Assembly (NCBI RefSeq): GCF_001641825.1
Contig: NZ_LRFH01000003.1
Span: 62,001 to 126,000, forward strand
Reading direction: 5' to 3'
DNA: 64,000 bases
Origin: Guyparkeria sp. WRN-7
Lineage (GTDB): Bacteria > Pseudomonadota > Gammaproteobacteria > Halothiobacillales > Halothiobacillaceae
Part shown: in pieces, positions 9,830-18,129 of the stretch
Numbering within the stretch: position 1 is the first letter of the stretch
Layout of the letters: every line of letters starts with the position of its first letter
The notes under the pieces: model-generated
Database searches by the model: none
What the model was told of the DNA's origin: nothing
What the model saw: the letters and a program-made list of their open reading frames with translations, nothing else
Program-made: the position numbers and the translations under genes

Positions 9830-10085
9830 CACACCTTTGTCGTGATTACGAGCCGTGCCGCGAGACGGCGGTCGGCTCAGGTGAGTGGCGATCCCCGCCG
9901 AATCCGCCGGGGCATTCCACCGGTCCACCTTAGGTCAGATGTCATTGCGCTGTCATGGAAAAAATTCGAAGCAAGCCGGCGCAAGCAAAAACCGGGACTT
10001 GCCGATCCATGTGCTCGCGGGAATCGGGGCCGAACGGCTGCGTCGTCATTTCGACATGTTCGAAAAACGCCCACGATTACCCAGC

Positions 10086-11012
10086 TCAGAGCGCCTTGCG
10101 GGCGCGTTGGAACCCGGTCACTCCCGCCAGTACGATCGCCCCGGCGACCAGCCCGACCGCCCCGTTGATCAGCATGGGCACCAGCCACTGACTCACCGCA
10201 CCCAGCCCGTGCGTGACCGCCTCGACCAGATGATGCAGGAACGGCAGGCCATGGACGAGGATGCCGCCGCCGACCAGAAACATCGCCACCATGCCGACGA
10301 TCGACAACCCGCGCATGAATCTCGGCGCGGCGGCGAGAATGCCGCGCCCCAGCGCCTGCCTGAATCGCCCCCAGGCATCCGCGCCGGCGCCCTTCAGCAG
10401 GGCGAGCCCCCAATCATCGAACCGCACGATCCCGGCCACCAGCCCGTAGACACCGACCGTGGCCACCAGGGCGACCAGCGACACCACCACCGTCTGCGTC
10501 CAGATGCCCGCGTCACTCGCCGCACCCAACGCGATCACGATGATCTCCGCCGAGAGGATGAAGTCGGTACGGATCGCACCCCGAATCTGGTCACGCTCCG
10601 CCTGCTTCATCGCCTTGCCGCCTTGACCGGCAGCCTCTCGCAGTTCCTTCTCGTGCGCCTCGTCCTCCTCGGCACTGTGCAGCCATTTGTGCGCGATCTT
10701 CTCCGCACCCTCGAAGCACAGGAACAGCCCGCCAAGCATCAGCAACGGCGTGATCAGCCACGGGAGGAAGGCGCTGATCAGGAGCGCGGCCGGGACGATG
10801 ATCAGCTTGTTGAGAAACGAGCCCTTCGCGACGGCCCAGACCACCGGCAGTTCGCGCTTCGCTCCCACGCCCGTGACCTGCTGGGCGTTGAGCGCCAGGT
10901 CGTCACCCAGCACCCCGGCGGTGTTCTTCGCGGCAACCTTGGAATAGACGCTGACATCGTCGAGCAGCGTGGCAATGTCGTCGAGCAGGGCGAGCAGACC
11001 GGCTGAGGCCAT
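10086..11012 (-). CDS. DUF808 family inner membrane protein (YedI-like)
   Basis: 308 residues. The N-terminus (LLALLDDIATLLDDVSVYSKVAAKNTAGVLGDD) and the following GVGAKRELPVVWAVAKGS segment are hallmarks of the DUF808/YedI family of multi-pass inner membrane proteins, whose role is unknown. Several membrane helices follow (residues ~65-105, ~165-215, ~255-300), with a charged loop near 110-145. GGAAGGA precedes the ATG. It lies 308 bp downstream of the HprK-PqqD gene on the same strand; I see no functional link. Confidence 0.9.
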   Translation of the reverse strand: MASAGLLALLDDIATLLDDVSVYSKVAAKNTAGVLGDDLALNAQQVTGVGAKRELPVVWAVAKGSFLNKLIIVPAALLISAFLPWLITPLLMLGGLFLCFEGAEKIAHKWLHSAEEDEAHEKELREAAGQGGKAMKQAERDQIRGAIRTDFILSAEIIVIALGAASDAGIWTQTVVVSLVALVATVGVYGLVAGIVRFDDWGLALLKGAGADAWGRFRQALGRGILAAAPRFMRGLSIVGMVAMFLVGGGILVHGLPFLHHLVEAVTHGLGAVSQWLVPMLINGAVGLVAGAIVLAGVTGFQRARKAL

Positions 11013-11320
11013 GGGGTGAATCCTTCCGTTGGCGGATCAGTGAATGACCATCCAGTCTGGCATACCGCATCAACACCCCCTCACGGGTCGGCTCGGATCG
11101 CCTACCGCGGCCACGCACCACATTCCGTGACCCCGACCGCGCCGCCACTGAAACCGTTGCCGTGGGACAAGCCGTTCAGCAGGGCGAGGCCGCGGCGATC
11201 ACCGCGGAAAACGGAGCATGGGACTGCGTCAGGACTTCGAGGGAAACGATGACGGAACTGCAGCCGTGCCGATGGGCCGACGACGGCATGGCGCCGCGCG
11301 CGCGTGGGCAACGGCCGGAA
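11013..11320. other. Intergenic region, no gene recognised
   Basis: 308 bp between the DUF808 gene and the end of the HprK-PqqD gene, both minus strand. Short frames on both strands look like chance reading of G+C-rich sequence. It presumably holds the DUF808 promoter. I see no clear terminator hairpin with a T run, tRNA or repeat. Confidence 0.5.
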
Positions 11321-12520
11321 TCAGTCCGGCACGACCAGGCCGGCTGCGTGCAGCCCTCCCAGAAGCGCGCGAACGTCCGCGTCGATGCGCTCGGCCGGCA
11401 CATCGTTGAAGTGCCCGGCAAGCAACTCGACTATCTCGCGTGCCGTCATCGGTTCCGAGCGCAGCAGCCCCCAGATCAGCTGGCCGGTCGCGTTGAGCCG
11501 ATGGATGGCTCCGCTGGGCTGAAGGATCAGGAAGCGTTCGTCCTCGAGGGTGTACTCGCGCACATGGGTAGTGGCTCGCCAGGGCTCGTCGATGGCCACT
11601 GGGGCGTGACGGGTCTCGGCCGCCGGCTCCGCAAGTGTCTCGTCGGCGCACTCGCCCGGGCCGTCGATGACACCGGGAAGCAGATCGCCCAGGCAGCGGG
11701 CCGCCTGGAGTGGCTCCGAGTAGCGAAGCAGGCGGCAGGGCAACGACTGCATCAATGGCAGAAAGCGGGTCATCAGCGCCTCGCTGGACAGGTCGTGGGC
11801 GAAATGCTGTCGCAGCAGGCGGGTCAGCCCCTCGCTCGGGGCCAACGGAATCAGCTCCGGCGTTTCCAGGCGTTCGTCGCGCTCCAGCAGGACCACTGCA
11901 CCCAGCGGCAGGCTTTCGTCATGACGCGCCAGCTGCCCGGCCGGAAGCGCCAGGAAACGATAGCGCTGATCCTCCGGCCCGGCATGCGCCGCGGTATAGG
12001 TGTGCAGGGCCACGTCAACGGACGCTGGCAGCGGCAGGCGCAATCGGGGCGCTATTCCGAGCGCCATCCCCTGCCCTTCGCGATCCAGCACCAACACGTC
12101 ATCGCCGAATATCCGCTGACCGGCACCGGCCAGGGCCGCGGTCAGCGTGCTCTTGCCCGAGCGGTGACATTCCGGGAAGAGCACCAGCCGACCGTTCACC
12201 TCGACAGTGGCACAGTGAAGCCCGACCCACTCCGGGTGCTGGTCCAGGAACTGCTCGATCAGGTCGACAATCACGTTACCGGCGACTTCGACCGGTGATT
12301 CCAGCGCCACGCCCTCGGGGAACGCGTCCGAAACCAGCCGATACGCGCCGACCTCGCCATCGACCCGGATGGGTGGCGCCGGGCCGCCGGCACTCACCGC
12401 ACGAAGCGGCCACCCCGGCAACGCGGCCTCGAGCACCTTCGGAAACACCCGGCACCCGGTCACGCGAAGCGCCGAACCGATGCCCGGCAGCATCAGATCC
12501 TGTGCGCCGGCCACCATCAC
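11321..12520 (-). CDS. HprK-like kinase fused to a PqqD-type domain
   Basis: 399 residues. The centre is related to HPr-kinase-like proteins: HCATVEVNGR leads into a P-loop with core HRSGKST, followed by the acidic GDDVLVLD strand. The C-terminal ~90 residues (FLILQPSGAIHRLNATGQ onward, to GGLHAAGLVVPD) match PqqD, the fold that binds leader peptides in RiPP pathways. HprK-like kinases and PqqD domains recur in peptide-modification clusters such as phosphorylating lasso-peptide clusters; here both are in one chain. The start overlaps the stop of the upstream His-rich peptide gene by four bases, implying translational coupling. Inferred role: binding and possibly phosphorylating that peptide. 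No other RiPP enzyme gene is adjacent. Confidence 0.75.
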   Translation of the reverse strand: MMVAGAQDLMLPGIGSALRVTGCRVFPKVLEAALPGWPLRAVSAGGPAPPIRVDGEVGAYRLVSDAFPEGVALESPVEVAGNVIVDLIEQFLDQHPEWVGLHCATVEVNGRLVLFPECHRSGKSTLTAALAGAGQRIFGDDVLVLDREGQGMALGIAPRLRLPLPASVDVALHTYTAAHAGPEDQRYRFLALPAGQLARHDESLPLGAVVLLERDERLETPELIPLAPSEGLTRLLRQHFAHDLSSEALMTRFLPLMQSLPCRLLRYSEPLQAARCLGDLLPGVIDGPGECADETLAEPAAETRHAPVAIDEPWRATTHVREYTLEDERFLILQPSGAIHRLNATGQLIWGLLRSEPMTAREIVELLAGHFNDVPAERIDADVRALLGGLHAAGLVVPD

Positions 12521-12831
12521 CAGCGGCTGGGATGCAGAAGGATATTGAAGTGCATGCCGTCGTCGTGGTGATCGTGGTAATGCCGCCGGTGATCATCCCG
12601 ATAGTAGCGACGCTCACGGTAGTGATGCTCGTGGTGCCTGCCACTGGGCCGGCTATAGCTCGGACGGGAATAGCTGGGATGACTGCCGCCGTGGTGCGGA
12701 TGCGCCTGGGCGACGTTGACCACCGTCGGTGCGACATAGGCCCCGGCAATGCCCGCGCCCAGTGTCACGAGCAGGCGCCGCCGACGGTCGATCTGCCGGC
12801 GGTCGATCTGTTTGGAGTCATGATTGCTCAT
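12517..12831 (-). CDS. Tat-signal His/Tyr/Arg-rich small protein, candidate substrate of the kinase-PqqD protein
   Basis: 104 residues. A charged N-region with RRRRLLVTLG leads into a hydrophobic core and a likely cleavage after VAQA, a twin-arginine-type signal. The remaining ~59 residues hold 15 His, many Arg and Tyr and a short SYSRP tandem, ending in MHFNILLHPSRW. The composition suggests metal binding or a modified peptide. The ATG at 12831 is preceded by GGAAGGGGGGAG; a GTG at 12837 is in frame but less well placed. The stop overlaps the start of the HprK-PqqD gene. No family name is known to me; a substrate role is inferred from overlap and domain content. Confidence 0.7.
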   Translation of the reverse strand: MSNHDSKQIDRRQIDRRRRLLVTLGAGIAGAYVAPTVVNVAQAHPHHGGSHPSYSRPSYSRPSGRHHEHHYRERRYYRDDHRRHYHDHHDDGMHFNILLHPSRW

Positions 12832-13016
12832 AAGCACTCCCCCCTTCCGGTTCGAGGTGATCCGGGCCCACGCGTTCAGGGCCGATTCACTCCTCGGACA
12901 GGGGAAGCCCCGGAAAGTGCCGGGAGGGTTGCTGCCTTCGACAACCAGGCGGCGACGGGCAATTCATCGGCACCGGCCTCCCGGTTCCCCCGATGTGTGA
13001 GCAGCCGAACCCCGAG

Positions 13017-13334
13017 TCAGTCGTAATGCACCGCCAGCCACACGGTGTCCTCGTCCGGGTCGGTCCAGGCCACCCGGTGGCGACGATGGGCCGCAATCGT
13101 CAGGTGATCCCCCGGGCCCAGCCTCACCTCGTCACCCCCGTCGAAGGCCACCACGGCGCAGCCTTTGAGCACCACCACCCACTCGTGCCGTGGCTGGTCG
13201 TACCAGCCGGATGCGGGCGAAGCATGCCCCCGTGAAACGATCCGCTCGACCGTCACGTGGTCCGCCTCGACCAGGGCCTCGAACCATTCCTCTGCGGCTG
13301 GCGCGGGCAGATTCTCGAACAGATTGGCGTTCAT
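13017..13334 (-). CDS. Cupin-domain protein
   Basis: 105 residues making a single cupin barrel. The middle and end (RHEWVVVLKGCAVVAFDGGDEVRLGPGDHLTIAAHRRHRV, read in parts) show the two cupin motifs with metal-ligand-type His and Glu residues. The substrate is unknown; small cupins of this type are often annotated as cupin_2 or phosphoribosylaminomethylcyclopropane-like proteins without proof. AGGAGA seven bases before the ATG at 13334 fixes the start. It is 185 bp upstream of the His-rich peptide gene on the same strand and could share its transcript, though nothing in the gap proves that. Confidence 0.8.
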   Translation of the reverse strand: MNANLFENLPAPAAEEWFEALVEADHVTVERIVSRGHASPASGWYDQPRHEWVVVLKGCAVVAFDGGDEVRLGPGDHLTIAAHRRHRVAWTDPDEDTVWLAVHYD

Positions 13335-13907
13335 GCTCTTCTCCTGTGCTCTTTTCCGGCCAAGGATGACCATCCTGCCTCACGCGGTCACCGGGATTAG
13401 ATAGCGCACTCACTCCCACTTCCTGCCGGAAAAACCGGGGCACTGCCTGAAATGCCACAAAAACCGAAGGGTCATTTCACCCCTCTGAAGCCACCCGAGA
13501 GTGCGCCCACAATAACCACTAAAATCGCGCGGTTTTGTGGAATAAAAAATAGTGATAAATGGCCCAAAAAACCATTTTAGGACCAACCATAATCGCCAAA
13601 CTGGACACAACCAGAATGGCCTAATGGCGGTCGTTACGGCGGAACCGGCGCAAACAAACCCTGCTGATCAGTCACTTGAGATGCGACGCACGCACGGCAC
13701 GATTTTTCCCGACACGTCACCCCGGCGTTTCTGGAAAAACAATCGGGGGTTGTACCGGACACCGGCAAATATGCTAAGAAGAAACGAAACAAATCATCCG
13801 AACATCACTGAATATTAAGTAGATAACCTTTTTCTAATTAACCAGACAACGGCTTCCGATTCCGTCCACCCGCATTCCGAGAGCTTTACAAGCCAAGGAG
13901 GGCCACA
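13335..13907. other. A+T-rich intergenic leader of the cytochrome oxidase operon
   Basis: 573 bp between the divergent cupin and coxB genes. From about 13500 to 13850 it is clearly more A+T-rich than the flanks, with oligo-A and oligo-T runs. An imperfect inverted repeat pairs CCACAAAAACCG near 13457 with CGGTTTTGTGG near 13531. It must carry the coxB promoter and perhaps regulator sites; I could not assign a convincing -35/-10 pair. An 88-codon frame at 13552-13818 has no family resemblance and I do not call it a gene. Confidence 0.5.
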
Positions 13908-15047
13908 ATGATGTGGAAAAGACTGCTACTGGCGCTGACCACCCTGTTTACGGCGGTGGGAGCCGCCGCGCAGGAAGGAGCGAGCGCCTTCAACATGACC
14001 CGAGGGGTCACCGAGATCAGCCGCGACGCCTTCGACATGCACATGCTGCTGCTCTGGATATGCGTCGCCATCGGCGTCGTCGTCTTCGGCATCATGACCT
14101 GGTCGCTGATCCGGCATCGCAAGTCCCGCGGCGCCAAGGCAGCCAAGTTCTCGGAAAACACCGCTGTCGAGATCATCTGGACCGTTATCCCGGTCCTGAT
14201 TCTCGTCGGGGTGGCCGTTCCCGCCACAGCAGTCCTACTGAAGACCAACGCGGCAGCACCCGAGCCCGACGTCGTGGTCGATGTCCACGGTTCCCAGTGG
14301 AAATGGGAATACGTCTATCCCGAAGAAAACATTTCCTTCGTGAGCAACCTGGCCTCGGCCAGCCGCGATGCCAGCCAGCTCAACGCCGAGGACAACCCGG
14401 CGGACAACCCCAACTACCTGCTGGACGTCGACAATCCCCTCGTCGTGCCGACAGGCAAGGACGTTCGCCTGCGCATTACCAGTGACGACGTGATCCACTC
14501 CTGGTGGGTCAAGGAGCTGGGCTTCAAGCGGGACGCCGTTCCCGGCCAGTTCAACAACGCCGACATCCGTATCGACGAACCGGGGACCTACCGCGGTCAA
14601 TGCGCCGAGCTCTGCGGGTCGGGGCATGCCTACATGCCCGTCGTCGTGGAAGCGGTAACGCCCGAGGCCTACGAAGAGTGGGTAGCCCAGAAACAGCAGG
14701 CCGCGGCAAAGGCAGCGGAGCAGGCTTCGGCTCCCTACAACTTCGAGGTGGCCATGAAGCAGGGCAAGAATGTCTACGAATCGGCCTGCGCCTCCTGCCA
14801 CCAGACGAACGGCAAGGGCATCGAGGGCACCTTCCCCGCCCTGGAAGGCGGCAAGATCACCACCGGTCCGGTGGAAGGCCACATGAAAATCGTGATCCAC
14901 GGTAGTGAGAAGAACCCGGTCATGCAGGCCTACGGCGACAAGCTGAGCAATCGGGAGCTCGCGGCCGTGATCACCTATGAGCGCAATGCCTGGAGCAATG
15001 ACACCGGTGACCTGGTCACCCCGCAAGCAGTGGAGGCGGCACGATGA
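13908..15047 (+). CDS. coxB: Cytochrome c oxidase subunit II with fused cytochrome c domain
   Basis: 379 residues. A signal peptide (residues 1-21) and two membrane helices precede the periplasmic cupredoxin domain with the CuA site: DDVIHSWW and CAELCGSGHAYM hold the two Cys, two His and Met ligands. A C-terminal c-type cytochrome domain carries CASCH (with ESACASCHQTNGKG) and a later Met, so this is a caa3-type subunit II that takes electrons through its own heme c. AAGGAGG six bases before the first ATG fixes the start. First gene of an eight-gene oxidase operon; its stop overlaps coxA by four bases. Confidence 0.97.
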   Translation: MMWKRLLLALTTLFTAVGAAAQEGASAFNMTRGVTEISRDAFDMHMLLLWICVAIGVVVFGIMTWSLIRHRKSRGAKAAKFSENTAVEIIWTVIPVLILVGVAVPATAVLLKTNAAAPEPDVVVDVHGSQWKWEYVYPEENISFVSNLASASRDASQLNAEDNPADNPNYLLDVDNPLVVPTGKDVRLRITSDDVIHSWWVKELGFKRDAVPGQFNNADIRIDEPGTYRGQCAELCGSGHAYMPVVVEAVTPEAYEEWVAQKQQAAAKAAEQASAPYNFEVAMKQGKNVYESACASCHQTNGKGIEGTFPALEGGKITTGPVEGHMKIVIHGSEKNPVMQAYGDKLSNRELAAVITYERNAWSNDTGDLVTPQAVEAAR

Positions 15048-16675
15048 GTCAAACAGCGGATTCTGTAGTCGATCACATCGAACACGAACACAGTCATCAC
15101 GGGCCGCGTAAAGGCCTGCTGCGCTGGCTGCTGACCGTCAACCACAAGGACGTCGGCACCATGTACATGGTGCTGGCCCTGGTCGCGCTGCTGGTCGGCG
15201 GTGTCATGGCACTGGTGATCCGGGCCGAGCTGTTCCAGCCGGGCCTGCAACTGACACAGCCTCAGTTCTTCAACTCGCTGACCACCATGCACGGCCTCAC
15301 CATGATCTTCCTGGCGATCATGCCGGGGCTCACCGGCCTGGCCAACTGGATGGTGCCGCTACAGGTCGGCGCGGACGACATGTACTGGCCGCGGGTCAAC
15401 AACTGGGCGTTCTGGATGCTACCGCCGGCGGCGATCATGCTGTGGATCGGCTTCTTCATGCCGCAGGGCGCGCCCGGCGGGGGCTGGACCCTGTATGCGC
15501 CGCTCTCGTCCACCTACGCCCCGCCATCGATCGACTGGGTGATCATGGCGATCCACATCATGGGCATCTCCTCGATCCTGGGCGCACTGAACATCATCCT
15601 CACGATCCTCAAGATGCGCACCAAGGACATGCGCCTCTGGGACATGCCGCTGTTCACCTGGACCTGGCTGATCACCGGCTTCCTCCTGCTGCTGGCGATG
15701 CCGGTGCTGGCGATCGCGGTCACCATGCTGCTGACCGACCGGCACCTGGGGACCAACTTCTTCGAGGCCGCGGCCGGCGGGGACCCCGTGTTGTTCCAGC
15801 ACATCTTCTGGTTCTTCGGTCACCCCGAGGTGTACATCATGATCCTGCCGGCCTTCGGCATCGTCTCGGAGATCGTGCCGGCCTTCAGCCGCAAGCCGCT
15901 GTTCGGTCGCACCTCGATGATCTGGGCCGTGATCGCGATCACCTTCCTGTCGGCGATCGTCTGGGCGCACCACATGTTCACGGTGGGCCTGCCGGTCGAG
16001 GCACAGGTGCTGTTCATGTACACCACGATGCTGATCGCGATCCCGACGGGGATAAAGATCTTCAACTGGGTCGCCACCATGTGGCGCGGGTCGATGACGT
16101 TCGAGGCGCCCATGCTCTGGGCACTCGCCTTCATCTTCCTGTTCACGATCGGCGGCTTCTCCGGGCTGATGCTGGCCGACGTGCCGGCTGACTACCAGTA
16201 CCACGACACCTACTTCGTCGTGGCGCACCTGCACTACGTCGTGGTGACCGGCTCGCTGTTCGCGATCATCGCCGGGATCTACTACTGGCTGCCCAAGTGG
16301 ACCGGCCACATGTACAACAGCGCGCTCGCCAAGTGGCATTTCTGGCTGTCGGTGATCTCGGTGAACGTCACGTTCTTCCCGATGCACTTCGCCGGTCTGG
16401 CGGGCATGCCTCGCCGGATTCCCGACTACCCGCTGCAGTTCATGGACTTCAACATGATCTCGACGGTGGGCTCGTTCGTCTTCGGCCTGTCCCAACTGCT
16501 GTTCATCTGGCTGGTGATCCAGACCATCCGTGGCGGCAAGAAGGTCGGCAACCGCCCCTGGGACGGGGCAAAGGGCCTGGAGTGGACGCTGCCCTCGCCG
16601 CCGCCGTACCACACCTTCACGACGCCGCCGTCTCGCCAGACGGTGCATGAAGAAGGCCCGCACGGCTACCACTGA
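15044..16675 (+). CDS. coxA: Cytochrome c oxidase subunit I
   Basis: 543 residues with twelve predicted membrane helices. Heme-copper oxidase signatures are complete: the TMHGLTMIF heme ligand region, WFFGHPEVYI (CuB His cross-linked to Tyr), the paired AHHM His ligands, and VAHLHYVV carrying the high-spin and low-spin heme ligands. The GHPEVY motif marks an A-type oxidase. It forms the proton-pumping catalytic core in the inner membrane with subunit II, whose gene overlaps it (ATGA). No subunit III gene follows, unlike most such operons. Confidence 0.97.
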   Translation: MSQTADSVVDHIEHEHSHHGPRKGLLRWLLTVNHKDVGTMYMVLALVALLVGGVMALVIRAELFQPGLQLTQPQFFNSLTTMHGLTMIFLAIMPGLTGLANWMVPLQVGADDMYWPRVNNWAFWMLPPAAIMLWIGFFMPQGAPGGGWTLYAPLSSTYAPPSIDWVIMAIHIMGISSILGALNIILTILKMRTKDMRLWDMPLFTWTWLITGFLLLLAMPVLAIAVTMLLTDRHLGTNFFEAAAGGDPVLFQHIFWFFGHPEVYIMILPAFGIVSEIVPAFSRKPLFGRTSMIWAVIAITFLSAIVWAHHMFTVGLPVEAQVLFMYTTMLIAIPTGIKIFNWVATMWRGSMTFEAPMLWALAFIFLFTIGGFSGLMLADVPADYQYHDTYFVVAHLHYVVVTGSLFAIIAGIYYWLPKWTGHMYNSALAKWHFWLSVISVNVTFFPMHFAGLAGMPRRIPDYPLQFMDFNMISTVGSFVFGLSQLLFIWLVIQTIRGGKKVGNRPWDGAKGLEWTLPSPPPYHTFTTPPSRQTVHEEGPHGYH

Positions 16676-16770
16676 CGCGAACCCGGAACCACTCGGCAAC
16701 AGGCGCAGTGAACGGACTCTCGACGCCAATGAGTGACATCCGCGGCAGCGCCGCTTGGCAAGAGGCGAAC

Positions 16771-17565
16771 ATGGCAATGGCCAGGGACAACCGAACGGCT
16801 GACCTTCCCGGTGGGACCGCGTCGACGACGCAGACCAGCCGCGGGGGGCGTCGTTTCCGTCCTGCCCTGGTGCAGACCCTCGGGACGCTGATTCTGCTGC
16901 CGGTCTTTCTTGGCCTGAGCTTCTGGCAGATGGAGCGTGCCGCGGAAAAGGATCACCTGCTCGAGGCCGAATCGGCAGCCCGGCATGCCTCGCCGGTGCC
17001 CGTCGACTCGCTCGGTCCGACCGACGTGCCGTTGCATGCGCGGGCCAGCGGCCGGTACGACGAGCACCTGTTCCTGCTCGACAACCGGGTCCGGGACCGG
17101 CGCGCGGGCTACGAGGTGCTGGCCCCGTTGCGCCTTGCCGACGGGGCTGCCGTGCTGGTCAACCTGGGCTGGGTGGCCCAGGGGGCGAGCCGCGAGCAGC
17201 TGCCGACCGTCGAGGCGCCGTCGGGCACCGTGGAAGTCACCGGCCTGGCCATGACGCCCGAGCCGCCACCGTTCGCGCTGTCCGATCGCGAGACCTTCGC
17301 CCCGGGCTGGCCCAAGGTGGTGCAGACCGCAGTGCCCGCCACGCTGGAGCAGGAACTGGGCTATCGACTACGCCCGGTCGTGCTCTACCCCGACGGGTCG
17401 GACGTGGCGGCACACAAGGTCAAGGTCATGCATGACTTCGGTCCGTCGCGGCACCACGGCTACGCGGCGCAGTGGTTCGGATTCGCAGTGGTACTGGTGA
17501 TTGTTTACCTGTGGCACGGCCTGCACCGGGGCCGTCAAAGGAGAAACGAGGAATGGAAGCAGTAA
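16771..17565 (+). CDS. SURF1-family cytochrome oxidase assembly protein
   Basis: 264 residues from the chosen ATG at 16771, which has AGAGG five bases upstream. Starts at 16708 (GTG) and 16729 (ATG) are in frame but lack a good site. Two terminal membrane helices flank a periplasmic domain with the SURF1 features: LGLSFWQMERAAEKDHLL after helix 1, a central LLDNRVRDRRAGYEVLAPL segment, and HHGYAAQWFGFAVVLVIVYLW as helix 2. SURF1 proteins help insert heme a into subunit I. It lies 95 bp after coxA in the operon. Confidence 0.92.
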   Translation: MAMARDNRTADLPGGTASTTQTSRGGRRFRPALVQTLGTLILLPVFLGLSFWQMERAAEKDHLLEAESAARHASPVPVDSLGPTDVPLHARASGRYDEHLFLLDNRVRDRRAGYEVLAPLRLADGAAVLVNLGWVAQGASREQLPTVEAPSGTVEVTGLAMTPEPPPFALSDRETFAPGWPKVVQTAVPATLEQELGYRLRPVVLYPDGSDVAAHKVKVMHDFGPSRHHGYAAQWFGFAVVLVIVYLWHGLHRGRQRRNEEWKQ

Positions 17566-18125
17566 TGACGAATGGAAACCGGCGGCAATGGATGATCCCG
17601 CTGGCCCTGGCGGCGGTATTCATTCTGCCGCTGGCAGCCTCATGGACCATGTACAGCCTTCAACCATTCGAGAAACGGGGCGGGCTCGAACACGGGGAAT
17701 TGCTCACCCCTGTCGAGCGGGTACCCGTGTCGGGGTTGAGAACGCTCGATGGCGAGCGCGTTGATGTGAGCCGGTTCCAGGGGAAATGGACGTTGCTCTA
17801 TCACGTGCCGGGCGGCGAAAACACCGTGGGCTGCGACGCCGACTGCCGTTCGCTGATGGACACCCTCCGCCGGGTACGCCTTGCCCAGGACGAGGGAATG
17901 CGTGCCGTGCAACGCGTGCTGCTCGAGCCTGCCGGGTCCGCTCGCCCCGCTGCATTCGACGACGGACTGCAGGTGCTCGAAAGCCAGCAATGGCCCAAGG
18001 CAAAAGGCGCCGTCTACATCGTCGATCGGCAGGGATTCCTGGCATTGCGCTACGACGCCGGGTTCGATCCGCAGGGATTGCTGGACGATCTGGACCGCCT
18101 GCTGCGCCTGGCCGGGGAGGGTTGA
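17553..18125 (+). CDS. Membrane-anchored thioredoxin/SCO-like protein of the oxidase operon
   Basis: 190 residues. One N-terminal membrane helix (WMIPLALAAVFILPLAASW) anchors a periplasmic domain with VGCDADCRSLMD, a CxxxC pair placed as in SCO/redoxin folds, and a later AVYIVDRQGFLALRYD strand that resembles the thioredoxin-fold C-terminus. Proteins of this kind often sit between SURF1 and COX15 genes in gammaproteobacteria. A role in copper or thiol chemistry of oxidase assembly is inferred. The ATG at 17553 overlaps the SURF1 stop by 13 bp and has AAAGGAG upstream; an ATG at 17565 is also possible. Confidence 0.75.
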   Translation: MEAVMTNGNRRQWMIPLALAAVFILPLAASWTMYSLQPFEKRGGLEHGELLTPVERVPVSGLRTLDGERVDVSRFQGKWTLLYHVPGGENTVGCDADCRSLMDTLRRVRLAQDEGMRAVQRVLLEPAGSARPAAFDDGLQVLESQQWPKAKGAVYIVDRQGFLALRYDAGFDPQGLLDDLDRLLRLAGEG

Positions 18126-18129
18126 TGTG

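Noticed and set aside
11710-13026. A 438-codon plus-strand frame opposite the HprK-PqqD and His-rich peptide genes
   Set aside because: Low-complexity Arg/Pro/Ala translation; the minus-strand genes have domains and ribosome-binding sites.
13552-13818. An 88-codon frame in the coxB leader
   Set aside because: No signal, domain or ribosome-binding site; region is A+T-rich non-coding by appearance.
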